A DNA stretch of 64,000 nucleotides from Posidonia oceanica (taxonomy: Eukaryota; Streptophyta; Magnoliopsida; Alismatales; Posidoniaceae): the NCBI GenBank assembly GCA_037176725.1, contig JAZBRS010000020.1, positions 100,086,501 through 100,150,500 on the forward strand, in the 5' to 3' direction. Both the position numbers and the translations under genes were made by a program. The notes under the pieces are model-generated. The model ran no database searches, had not been told where the DNA came from, and was given only the letters and a program-made list of their open reading frames with translations. Below are positions 32,731 to 43,951 of this stretch, in pieces (within the stretch, counting starts at the first letter, position 1; every line of letters starts with the position of its first letter).

Positions 32731-34331
32731 TTACTCCAAGAAGGAGAAGGATCATGAGACTATTAGTCATTGACAAATATTGAAAATCCCATTGAAAAGT
32801 ATGTTTTTAATTACTTTATGATTCTATATATGTTTTTCATTAAAAATTTATTGCTTAATGAAATTTTTGGATGGAATATCTCTAAAAATCAATTATCATG
32901 ATTTTATATGATTTTTAAAATTTTATTGAGGTATCATGTGCTTAAAGTTCTTACCCAGATTTCGGTCAATCGAATTATTTCGATCTGCCGAAATGTCTGG
33001 CAGTTTGAATCTTTTGATTTAAAACAAATTTTTGATTTCTTAAACCAAAATTTTTGATCTTATTTTTGAAATGTTAATCATGACTTATGATTTTACAGAT
33101 TATTGGTATCTTGCACCTTTGATTAAATTTTTGAATCATTATATCAAATGAAGAAATCTTATGTGATTGAGCTTGATAGACATATCTTATTCTATTACGG
33201 GCTATACTGATTTATTATGGAATTCTTTGTCATGATGATGGTAATATCTTGTTATATCTTTTTGCTCATGTTTAAATAGAAATGAGAGTTTTACAAGACT
33301 ATATAATTCCTATTCATATTGAGATTAATACTTGAAGTTTGTATTTTTTGATACATCTTTTTGCTATGCATGATGCATATGGATTTCTATTATTTACCCA
33401 TGCTTGTTGATAGGAGGAGAACAATGAATATATTTTTATCACATTGAATATCACCCAACAATTGGTATCTATTAACAATTGGTATCAACATTGAATATCT
33501 ATTAACAATTGATATCAACATTGGTATCTCTTACAAAAATCGATGAATCTCTAGCTTATTGAATATCTAAATTTTCTCTTTACTCATGTTTGGTGTAAGG
33601 GGGAGTTTACCTTGATTTATTGACTATCTTATAAAAAAAATGATTTCGACGAAACTTAAGTATAATGAATATCCTTGATGTATGATTCATTGACTACTTT
33701 ACGATTGGTGATTTTGATTCTCATTGAATATCTCACTTTGAGCATTATGGATATGTTTATTCATCACAAGGTTTATGATTAAATATATTTTTAATAAAAG
33801 TTGAACTTGATGACCATTAATCTAACAAATTGGTATAGATCTAACAATTGGTATATTATAAATACTGATTTTGTCATATGAAATTGATATTCATTCATAT
33901 CATTTACCATATGAAGTTGATTTTGATTGAATTAAAGTTGATTTTGATGATTTTTAAAGTTGATTTGGATGCTTATTGTATATCAAGTTACCTTTTGAAG
34001 ACGATTTTGATGATTTGATGCTTATTGAATATCATTTACCTTTTGATAATGCTCTTGCTTATATTTCTTTGGATTTATATCTTCTATTCTTTTTGCTTAT
34101 GACAAAAAAGATGAGAAGAATAGGGATAGGTTTTCCAAAGCTATGTTTTAAGCATATAGAGGATGGATGAGTCATATAGTTAACTTAGATTTTATATTTT
34201 ATATTAGATTCATATAGTTAGGGGGAGCATTGAGGTTTTAGTGTCAAATCTTTTATGCATATTTCAAGGGGGAGCCATTTCTATAGCTTTGATATGTTTA
34301 TGGTTTTTGTCATCATCAAAAAGGAGGAGAT
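32731..34331 (+). other. Element F non-coding 3' internal region
   Basis: 1.6 kb of AT-rich sequence with many short repeats of the type TTGAATATC and AACAATTGGTATC. No pol motif is seen in any frame. Two 6-4-6 cassettes lie at 32960 and 32978, exactly 18 bp apart, with centres TCAA and TCTG. It ends with the purine tract AAAAAGGAGGAGA (34318-34330), the PPT, before the 3' LTR. Confidence 0.7.
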
Positions 34332-35511
34332 TGTTGGCAAAATTGCCTCATCTCGGTTTTGATGATAACAAAACATATTTGTGTGCTAACCATCTTAATA
34401 GGTCAAAGAAGAGTTCTCATGGACTTTGGAAAAAGATGAAGGTGAAATTGGCAAAGAAGATATTGATGTGGAAGATCAAGACAATTCAAGTTAAATATAT
34501 TAAAGATTGGAGATCAAGTTCGATGTAATTAAAGAGTCATGAAAATGTAATATGTTGTATTCAAGGAACTTGTAATTATCTCTCAAGCACCCCTATAGTG
34601 CCTTAGGAAAATAGTCTTAGCCCCAAAACAAATCATTCATTGATTACATTCTTTATAGGGCTAAAACAGGCATTTCGGCATACCAAATATTTTCGGTATA
34701 CCGAAATCTGGAAGATCATGTGCTTACAACGGATTATTGATTAGGAACACCGATGGTTTTTGGTATCTCCAATCAGGGTTTTTTGGCATACCGAACTTTG
34801 TTCGGCATACCAAACTTTGTTCGGCATACCGAATTGGTCGATTCGTTGTAACAATTTGAGCTAAAATGGCAAACCGTAAAACTTCAGTCCATTGTTTTAC
34901 TAGTCGTTTGTGAACGTTGAAAGAGGCATTAGAGAAAAACTTTTACCCATCTTTTCTTATAAATAGGACCCCCATTTAACACATAGGTGAGAGACAGATA
35001 GAGTTTCAAGCCACATTACTTTCCAAGCATTCCACTCCTATTTTGTTAGAAAAATTCCCAAAGCAAGAGAGATTTATTCCCATCCTTTCCACCTTGTCAA
35101 AAGTGATTTGGGAGATATAGAAAAGAGTCAAAAGAGTTGTAATCTTCAATTTGTTGTGTGAGTTCTTCTCCAGTCGTGAGAAGAGGAATCGTGGTTTTTA
35201 CGGAGGCATGGCGAGGGTTCGTCAAGGGTGTAACGTTAGGATTTTGGCCCAGCACAAGATCAGTTTAAGGTAACTCTCGAGGGATTCTTGAAGTGTAGAC
35301 TAAGCCGGGGAGGTTGAACCACTATAAATCCTCTTAGTAATATCATTATCCCTCATCCCCTTCTTTGTATATTTCTAGTTAATATTCAAATTCCTCTCTA
35401 TACTTCATTACTTGCTAAGTTGCTTAAAATTGTTAAAGTAAGCTAAAATTCTACAATTATTCTTGAATTCACTATTCACCCTTCCTCTAGTGAAGCCCTA
35501 AAATCCTAACA
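34332..35511 (+). repeat. 3' LTR of element F
   Basis: It starts TGTTGGCAAAATTGCC and ends CCTAACA, 1180 bp. It carries a 21-bp tandem duplication around the CATACC-AAACTTTG segment that is absent from the 5' LTR. Confidence 0.92.
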
Positions 35512-35516
35512 AAACC
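35512..35516. repeat. Target-site duplication AAACC (right)
   Basis: Exact match to 30079-30083. Confidence 0.92.
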
Positions 35517-37107
35517 TTTTATTCCACTCGCCACCCTCTATGTAGTTGTTTCTTATCCATGACTACCACAAACACTGAGCCAACCTGCTACTCTATTGCT
35601 GCAAAAGACTCATGCTAGCGTGCTACTATGTCCTTAGAATTTCAAGCTTTATTAGCAAATGGCACTTGCGTTCTAGTGCCTCGACAGTTATCCATGAATG
35701 TAGTCACCTGTAAATGGGTCTATCGTATACAACGCTGCTCTGATGGGTTAGTTGATCATTATAAAGCACGTCTTGTAGCTCGGGATTTCACCCAACAATC
35801 TGGCTTAGATTACAATGAAGGCTTTAGTCCTATAATTAAAGCCACTACCATTAGAGTGGTTCTGGCACTTGCTATTACTCTTAAGTGGCAAATCAAATAG
35901 TTTGATGTCACTAATGCTTTTGTTCATGGGCCTCTCTCTGAAAAGGTCTATATGACTCAAGCACCTAGGCATATCGATCTGCAATTTCCTAATCATGTCT
36001 ATTTCTTATAGAAAGCAATATATGGGCTTCGTCAAGCTCCACGGGCCTAGTACAAGACTGTTCTCCTTTCTTCTCAACTATGGTTTCTGATGCTTAGTCT
36101 CAAATACTTCATTATTTTTTCGATCCACTCCACATCATATAACTCTTATCTTGATATATGTCGATGATATTCTCATCACTGGTAATAATGCCAATATCAT
36201 TACTACTCTAATTTCACAATTGAACAGTGTCTTTTCTCTACAAGATCTTGGAAACCTTCGATATTTTCTTAGCCTTGAAGCCACATGCACAACAACTGGA
36301 ATTCATCTATCCCAATCAACTTACATCCGTGATATTCTTCAAAGAACCCACATGACTGACTCCAAACCTTGCAACACACCCATGGCTGCTTCCACTAAGT
36401 TCTCCAAGTCTTCTGGTACACTACTATCAGATGGCATTGGTTTCTGTAGCAGTGTTGGTGCACTCCAATACCTCTCACTTACTCAACTAGACATTTCGTT
36501 TGTTGTGAATAAAATATGCCAATTCATGCACACACCCACCACAGATCATTGCCTAGCTGTCAATCAAATTTTTTGATACCTCAAACATACCATTCATCAT
36601 GGTCTCTTCATTCCCAAGCTTATATCTCTACAACTCAGAGCTTATATCGATGCTGATTGGGCTGGCAGTCTTGATGATCGAAAATCGATAAGTGGCTTCT
36701 ACATTTTCATGGGTTCGTCTCTAATTTCCTAGAGCTGCAAGAAGCAGCCTACTATTGCACGTTCCAGCATTGAGGCAGAATACAAAGGCATTGCCAATTG
36801 TGCTAGTGAATTACTTTGAGTTCAGTCCGTACTAGGTGAACTTGGTTTTCAATCCTCCATGTCTCCATTCATTCTGTGTGATAATATATCCACCACATAT
36901 CATGCAGTCAATCTGATCCTCACTCTCGCACAAAACATGTTGCCATAGATTATCATTTTGTGCGAGATCTTGTTGCCAAGAAACAATTATCTGCTCGCTT
37001 TCTTCCCAGCAAAGATTAGATTGTTGATATTATGACTAAGCCTCTCTCAGCTCGGCGATATATGTTTCTATTCTCCAAGCTCAGTACTACAGTTTTGCTT
37101 GAGGGGG
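35517..37107 (+). pseudogene. Copia remnant G reverse transcriptase and RNase H
   Basis: This is the downstream pol of an autonomous-type Ty1/copia element. RT begins with MSLEFQALLANGTCVLVPR, CKWVYRIQRCSDG, YKARLVARDFTQQSGLDY and IRVVLALAITLKWQIK, then a TAG (DVTNAFVHG-like), GLRQAP with stops, and the catalytic IYVDDILITG at about 36151. RNase H shows AYIDADWAGSLDDRKSISG, SSIEAEYKGIA and the terminal VDIMTKPLS. The purine run GAGGGGG at 37101-37107 is the PPT. Multiple TAG stops and frameshifts make it inactive. Confidence 0.9.
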
Positions 37108-37210
37108 TAGTAATAGGGCCCAAGACCAGTCTCAAGCCCAAGATGTAGTATAAACCCAGTTACTGTTCTTCTTCCTTGTGTAAAATCCTAATGGTGTATG
37201 TACTCATTCT
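37108..37210 (+). repeat. Start of copia G 3' LTR (partial)
   Basis: The sequence directly after the PPT (TAGTAATAGGGCCC) sits where a copia 3' LTR should begin, with a mutated TG. The end could not be found; the P450 fragment begins shortly after, so the LTR is short or truncated. No 5' LTR is in the window. Confidence 0.4.
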
Positions 37211-37290
37211 TCTGTAAATATCATTGAAGCTGATCACACAAGGACAAGTGTGAGGCTATTCTTTTCATTCTCTGGTTCTTGCTCTTGCAC

Positions 37291-37545
37291 ATCTTGTCAA
37301 GTGCTTCATCACTAATGCTTGTAGTAAATTCTTCAAAGCTTGAAAATCCATCTAGTTTCATTGCATTTTTTATTTCTTGAAATGATTTTTCTTGAATATA
37401 AGGATGCTTGCAAAGCATAAACAAGAACCAAGACAGGGTTCCTACAGTTGTATCTTTTCCATCAATCACAAAATTCAAAATTATGTCCCTCACGTACTAA
37501 TGGTTCATTTGTTGTGGATCTTCTGACTCTCAACCAGAAATCTTG
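37291..37545 (-). pseudogene. Cytochrome P450 exon fragment (CYP704-like)
   Basis: On the minus strand one exon-like piece reads SRFLVESQK, a one-base shift, DPQQMNH, a TAG, then YVRDIILNFVIDGKDTTVGTLSWF and MLCKHPYIQEK..EEF..SISDEALDKM. The GKDTT segment is the P450 I-helix oxygen-activation motif, with the usual A before G replaced by D. The surrounding residues resemble CYP704A fatty-acid hydroxylases, where LRDIILNF and DEALDKMHYLH occur. Homology stops after ALDKM, next to a possible splice donor. Heme-binding and N-terminal exons are absent, so this is a fragment. The CYP704 assignment is from remembered family features. Confidence 0.75.
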
Positions 37546-37575
37546 AAGAAATATCTTCTTTTTCGACCTGTAGTT

Positions 37576-38132
37576 TCATAATATACAAATCAGTACTGCA
37601 GTTGGAGTATGAATATAAATACTGAGTGGTGGCACACATAGCCAAACTTATTTTGATACTATCTTAAGTTGATGCACTATTATGTTGACTTGACCTGAAC
37701 ATCTCACAATATTGAAAATTATTGTTGGATATCTTCGTTTGGCTCACTTGCTCAAATCTGGATCAAACACATCATAGTATTCAATCTTCAATGAAGAACC
37801 AAGCAGTATTGAAAACTATTGCTGGGGATATGCTTTTATTATGAACTTGGTACTTATTGCCTTGAGTGGTGGCACACATAGCCAAACTTATTTTGAAATG
37901 TAATTACCTTCTAAAGAAAAAATTATGGAGGATCTTGCCAAAAGTAACTACAAAAACTTTGTATAGAAAGTCTTTACATATGTACAAAGATATGTAAGAA
38001 ATCACTGCAAAAGATCTTTTGCTTTATGTAAGAAATGACGATAGAAGATATTGCTATTTAGAGAAGGTATTTGTATATGTACCACTCTTGCTAATGTGAT
38101 TCGATTTAATTTCTCTATAATTTGCTAAGGTG
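37576..38132. other. Non-coding gap with a 34-bp direct repeat
   Basis: No gene is seen. A 34-bp segment (starting TGAGTGGTGGCACACATAGC) occurs at 37623-37656 and again at 37863-37896, a 240-bp shift. It may be remaining P450 intron sequence; this is a guess. Confidence 0.5.
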
Positions 38133-38137
38133 GAGGT
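38133..38137. repeat. Possible target duplication of solo LTR H (left)
   Basis: GAGGT precedes the TG of H; GAGAT follows its terminal CA at 42476-42480. Four of five bases match, acceptable for an old insertion but not conclusive. Confidence 0.45.
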
Positions 38138-38311
38138 TGTAGACACCCCACTTTTGACCCCTGTTTAATGACTCTCTCTGGTGGAATGACCTAGAAAACT
38201 CACACAAAAAAAAAACCAAAAAAACTAAAGACTAAATCTTAGAAAACCTACTCACAAAACCTAGATCAAACTCTCCCAAAAACCACTCACTAAACCCTAG
38301 AAAAATCCTAG

Positions 38312-38494
38312 GTTAAAACCCTAGAAAACTCTAGGAAATCCACATCTAAATCCTAAGTTAAAACCCTAGAAAACTCTAGGAAATCCACATCTAAACCCTA
38401 AGTTAAAACCCTAGAAAACCCCTATGTTAAAACCCTAGAAAACTCTAGGAAATCCACATCTAAACCCTAAGTTAAAACCCTAGAAAAATCCTAG
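38312..38494. repeat. 45-bp minisatellite rich in AAACCCTAG
   Basis: The unit GTTAAAACCCTAGAAAACTC... is repeated from 38312, 38357 and 38426, with a shortened copy at 38403 and a last partial copy from 38471. It contains AAACCCTA, identical to the plant telo-box core, and short inverted arms CCTAG-N6-CTAGG. It is not telomeric (TTTAGGG)n. Confidence 0.8.
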
Positions 38495-40189
38495 GTTACA
38501 CTCACAAAAACCTTAGGAATCCACTTACAAAACCCTAGGATTCCCCCATCAAAACCCTAGAAATCCCCTAGGTTAAACCCCTCACAAAAACCTAAAAACC
38601 CACTAGGTTAAACTCACATCAAACCCACTTACAAAATCCCACGCAAGCCTACTACAGCCCAACAACCAAGTCTTTTTTCCCTTTTCTTTTCCTTTCTTCT
38701 TCTTCTTTTCTTTCTTTTCTTCAAGCCCAAGCCCAATCCATTCTTTTCTCCTTCCTTTTTTCTTTTCTTTTTTCTCTTCTCTCACGGCCGAGCCCACTAG
38801 GCCTTCTCTTCCTCTTTTCTTCTTTTCCTTCCTTCCTCTTTTTCTTCTTCTTTTTTCCTTTCTTTCTCCTTTCAGCCCAGGCCCACTCTTCTCCCTTTCT
38901 TCCCTTTTCTTTTTTTTTCTCTCCACAGCAGCCCATCCACAACACACCCACTGTAGCCTACGACACCCTTCCTCCCTTTCTTTTCTTTTTTCCCTCCTTC
39001 AGTTGCTGCAAATGTAGCTACACCTTCACCATCACCTCCCCTATACCCAGCCTTTCTTCTCCATCTCTCCCACCACCTCTTCCCCACTTACTGTCCATCC
39101 ACTCAACACTAACTCCCCCCATTTTCCCGCTCACACAACAGCTCCTAATCCTCTTGCCTTCACGCCACAACCCATGCCCTCCTACCGTCTTCCTGTGGCC
39201 ACACACAACAAAACCCACCACCACTCACACAGAGAGAAGGGGGGGAGCACACATTACACACACACACAACAACCAAGTAGCAGCACCCACAGAGCACACC
39301 CACAAGCATCCACTGTTATGAGAGCCCTCCATTTTCCTCTCCGAGCACCCACAGCTATCCCACGCTCCTTCACAACTCACCATCACCTTCCTCAGCCCTC
39401 CACGACCACCGGAGAGAGTCGCAAATCTCAAGCAAGCCACACTGCAAGAAAAAAGAGAAAAAAAGACAGTAAGGACCCATTTATTCGAATCAAGCACAGA
39501 GCGGGAAGGAGGGCCTCTAGCTTGCTTCGGACCTTCCCCAGACCTCCTGTAGCACGCTCTGATCACACCGATGGCTCCTCCAGCTTCCAAGCGTCGCCAC
39601 TAGTTGCAAACACAGCCGCAAACCCATCTGAGGTCGGCTGACTGCTCCAGACACGCTCGCAAGTAAAGGACCCTGCCTCTGATCTCATTTTGGTCCCGTC
39701 ATGCTTCCTAGCCCTTTAATTGTTAGTTTAGGACCGTAACTTAGTTTTTGAACTCCACCACGGCCGTCATCTTCTCCGGCGCTGACCAGCCGCTGCAACC
39801 GCGCGCCACTACGCTTCCGACCAGCTCCGCCTCTCCTGGAGCATCGCCAGAGCTCCAGCAGCTCAACCCAACGCCGCCCTTGCTCCGCTGCTACCTCCAG
39901 CACTCAGACCACCCGTAGCTTCCTCTGCAACAGACCACCGAGGTCGACAAAGCGTTCCAGCCACTGTCGCGTGCCACTGAGACCACCGGCACCTCCAGGT
40001 GGACTCCCTCTTGCTCCTGGACACCTCAGAATGGCCTCCCGCTCGCCGAACCGCCGTGGCAGCTCCTCCTTCTCCGGCATAGCTCCTCTGTGTCGCGAGC
40101 TCCTGTAGCACTGTAGCAACTTAGGATTTAAGTTTTTGCTTTTATTTCATTTGATACAATGAAATTAAGTCCGCAAATTTATTTTCTTT

Positions 40190-41240
40190 TCATTTAGGTC
40201 CTGTGTTGATTGAAAAATCATTTAATTGAGTTTTAAAATCATACTGCATTACATTTTAGTCCAACATTTAAGTTTTATTGCATATAAGTCCTTCATGCAT
40301 TCATTTAAGTCATTTAATTTTGTTTTAAATCATGCATTGCATTTAGGTCCTTAAATTTATTTTATTTTCTTTTCAGTCCTGCTTCAATCGAAAATCATTT
40401 AAATGTTGTTTTGAATTATATTGCATTGCATAAAACTTTTGCATGTTTCAATTAGTGCATTTAGATCCAGTTTACTTTCAACTATCATTTAAATGCAATT
40501 TTGAAATCTTATTACATTGTAATAAAGTCCTGCAAGTTTGTATTATTGCATTTAGGTCTAGTTTGCTTTCAACTGTCATTTAAATGTAATTTTGAAACCT
40601 TATTACATTGCTGAAAAGTCCTGTGAGATAGTTTTATTGCACTTTAGTCATGTTTGCATTTAATCAGTCATTTAAATCATGTTTTTAAACTATATTACAT
40701 TACTGAAAAGTCCTGTGATCTAGTTTATTTGCACTTTAGTCCTGTTTGCATATAATCAATCACTTAAATCATGTTTTAAACTATATTGCATTGCTGTAAA
40801 CCCCTGTGGTTTAGTTTATTTGCATTTAAGTCCACAATACATATAACATCTCATTTAAATCAGATTTCAAATCATATTGCATTGAAATAAAACCCAACAG
40901 TTTATTTTTATTACACATGAGTCCTCATTTTAAACTGTTGCTTGTTTGCATGCCTATTTTGCTTTGCATTTTAAATCCTATATGTTTTCAAAATTGCATA
41001 TAGCTCCAAATGCTTAATTTCTACATGCTTTCACATCCTGCTTTGCATTGCAATAAAATTCAACAGTTTATCATATTTGCATGTTAGCCCTTATGCCTAA
41101 CCGTTGCCTGCTTTCATATCCTGCTTTGTATTTGCATTAAAACCCAACAATTAGGTCTAATTGCATGTTAGTCCTAAAATCCAACTGTCGCATGTTTACA
41201 TGTTTCCTCTACATTGCACTCAAGTCCCACATGTTTTCAA
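40190..41240. repeat. Array of about 95-bp degenerate repeats
   Basis: The block CATTTAAATNNNATTTTGAAA..ATTACATTG..AAGTCCTG recurs with a spacing of roughly 90-97 bp (for example from 40476, 40571, 40668 and 40760), with weaker copies on both sides. Each unit has the same order: CATTTAAAT, TATTGCATTG, then TTTAGGTCC-like. Confidence 0.65.
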
Positions 41241-42480
41241 AACTGCATGTAGGTTCTTTTCTTGCTCTGTTGCATACATGTCTTTTAATTAATGTTGCAT
41301 TCTGCCCTTGCTGGCCTTCTACATTGTTGCATTAGCTTTTATCATGCACGTAGACCCCTGCGGTTTACTTTAATTACATTTAGGTCCCTACATTTGCATT
41401 CTTGCATGCATTACGTCTTCATGTCATTGTACATAGCACCTTTGCATCCTTTTGAGCACCATTTGCCTCATTGCATGTAAGACACCCTGCATTGCACACA
41501 CATAGGGGCATTTTGCACTTAGACCCCCAATTAGACCACTTTTTCTTGCACTTGAGCCATCTGACTTGAATCCTGAATAACTTTTGATCGGACCGTTGGA
41601 TTTTCACAATCTAACTATCCTGATCTTCCTAGTTGAATGATCTTTCATTCTAACCAAAGTTATTTCAGATCAGGCCTCAGATGCTCACGTTATGCCCACC
41701 TGAATCATTGCATATCACTTATTGCCTTATCACTTGCACTGCATGCATCGTTTTCTCGATCTATTTTCTCGTACATGTAGATTAGGATTTTCCGCCCCTG
41801 TTTTGTTTCCCCTTTGCATGTCACACACTTGCATTACATGGTTTTACTTGACGTTTTTTTCTCTCGCTTGCATAGCATTTAGGGCAGTGATGCTTACTGT
41901 CTGGAGTTCTTACAAACTAGGGCCCGTCCCGTTCGGAACACTGACAGCGATGCTGAGCACATAGGTTGCATGTTTGCTTTCCTCATGCATCACATCACTT
42001 AGAGCATACATTTGGGCATGTAATTACAGCATACATGGCATTTAGGCATTCAGAGCATGCATTTGAGCATCCATAGCATGGCATAGCATTCCTCGCCCCT
42101 TGGACGTACAGTTAAAGGCAATCATTACCGGTAATCCTATAAATGCGAGCGAGATTAGCCAAGAAAGACCGATTCCTTGGACATGTGGGGGTGCCTAACA
42201 CCTTCCCCGTACGTAATAGGAGTCCTTACCTTTTCTCTGGCCTGCAGTGACCATTTTGTCCTCGTCCTTGGCACGAGTCATCCTTTTTGCATAGCATTGC
42301 ATTCATTTGCATGTTTTCTTACATTTCTCCCAGTTTTCCTCGTCTCTCGATTGAATAGACTAGGTGGCGATTCTGTTTTGCTTTATTTTCTGTTTCCCTC
42401 TTCGCCACTCCTTCGTGAAGACCTCTCTCTATCCGGGCCCTCGCCGGTCCGGATCTCTAGGGACAGGCATTCACAGAGAT

Positions 42481-43951
42481 ATAGATGTTTTAAAAAGAAC
42501 AAGAAGAATTACAACAATAAGATAAAATAAAGGAAAATTCTATAATATCCATAGGGTTATCTCATAGAATTGTAACTACCTAATAGTAGTTATAATTGTT
42601 TATTTGCAACTATAAATGTTACCATCCATATATTTAGATAAATGGCCATAATTAAAAGTTTTGGTGTCCAACTATTTTTGGGTACCCATGCTGGTACCAT
42701 AGATACACCCTTAAAATTTCATGTGTTATTAAATGATAGATTTAGCACCAACAATAATGAAATTAAAGTACATGTACCGTATGAAATAGGCTAAGTTGTA
42801 GTAAATATTGATTTTTCTAAAAAATAATACAAAAATGATTATTATGTAGCTAAGATAGTTTTATCTGCATATACAATCTCTAGGCCCATTTTCTTTGGAT
42901 AGTTTTGTATCCTTTGCACAAATAATGGGGAATAAGTCATTACGGTTTGTATTAATGTGCCACTAGATCCATTAAGTTCTATATTTGAACCACTTTTATT
43001 ATATTATACATAAGTAGACTACGAAGTTTGTGCTATATAAATTTGAAAGAAACCAAGAGCTAAGTAGGTGAATTTTTTATTAGAAGTTAGATTCTATTGA
43101 AAGATTATAAGCCAAAATTTGAACTAAATATAGCCAAAGAGACCAAGAAGAACTATTGATGACAATATCTATTTCCAGTGAATCAAGTTGTAGTGTTTCT
43201 TCTTGTCATATAACTTCTTGGTTTAATTGTTGGTTGTCTTAAAGTTAAAAAGAAATTGTTATTTGTCTTTGCTAGTCTTCATGCAACTTCATCATTATTG
43301 GTGTTTGTTTATGCTATCGTCCAAGCAATATGTTTCTTGATTTGTAAGTCTCATATGAAAGCATACTTAATAATGGATCATGTCGTGTACTTATTGTGTT
43401 AGTCTAATCATATTATCATGTCTCTTATTTTTCCAAGAATATTTGGTGTCTTTTGGTAAAATTTTGATTGTTTATCGACAACATCATAATGTTAAACTTG
43501 CACAAAATGTATTTAGATTCAATTTGGTATTAATATACTTAGTAATTTATTAACAATGTTAAATGTTTGTGTAATAATTGTATAAATAGATTTTAATCCG
43601 TCAAATCTTGCCACAATAAAGATATGTTTATTAAGCATAAATTACATAAACATTTTAAAATAATCCAAAAAATTACGACTAAACTTTATGGTGTCGTCGT
43701 GTATGTCATTTTCTTGTAATATTGAAAGTATTTGGAGACGCCTTGAAGTAGAATGAACTTTTCCCTATTTTCTTAGGATGAAGGAGTCGGTCACTAAATG
43801 TGACAGACCTTAAGTGAACAATTTCAGGCTGCTTGGCAACAGCATAGATACATACTACAGTGATACGCCAAGGCCACTGCAAGAACTAATGATGGAAAAA
43901 AAGAAGACAAGAAATGGTTACCATCAGTTGTCATTTTTTGAAACTTAATTA
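42481..43951. other. AT-rich intergenic DNA
   Basis: I see no coding region, RNA gene or recognisable element end in these 1.5 kb. The last part lies downstream of the transporter gene on its strand and may hold its 3' UTR. Confidence 0.5.

Larger units (their letters stand above)
30084..35511 (+). mobile_element. Complete non-autonomous Ty1/copia element F (gag only)
   Basis: The element is 5428 bp with LTRs of 1159 and 1180 bp, an initiator-Met PBS, one gag gene, a PPT and the target duplication AAACC. No protease, integrase or RT is seen in the 1.6 kb after gag. The long coiled-coil gag and the GGGGGAG-rich 3' end followed by TGTTGG resemble the SIRE/Maximus copia lineage. The two LTRs are very similar but differ by a 21-bp duplication (near 34800) present only in the 3' LTR, which accounts for their length difference. 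It lies within copia remnant G. Confidence 0.92.
38138..42475 (+). repeat. 4.3-kb solo LTR H, related to element A
   Basis: It starts TGTAGACACCCC and ends ATTCACA. The last 380 bp are homologous to the end of element A's LTR. No PBS follows at 42476 and no PPT precedes 38138, so it is a solo LTR. Internally it has a 45-bp minisatellite (38312-38494), a polypyrimidine tract (about 38670-38960), a GC-rich block (39740-40110) and an array of about 95-bp repeats (about 40190-41240). Such giant composite LTRs are known from Ogre-type elements. Open frames inside (for example 39174-39641) follow base composition and are not supported as genes. Confidence 0.75.

Noticed and set aside
38210..38620. 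Interstitial telomere array
   Set aside because: AAACCCTAG motifs occur in a 45-bp minisatellite with other sequence between them, not as head-to-tail TTTAGGG repeats.
39174..39641. 155-residue plus-strand open frame and antisense partners
   Set aside because: Inside solo LTR H, of biased composition, no recognisable domain, no start context, and open on the opposite strand as well.
42481..43951. Possible pararetrovirus or further transposon remnant
   Set aside because: Short translations in all frames gave no motif I could name; left as unclassified AT-rich DNA.
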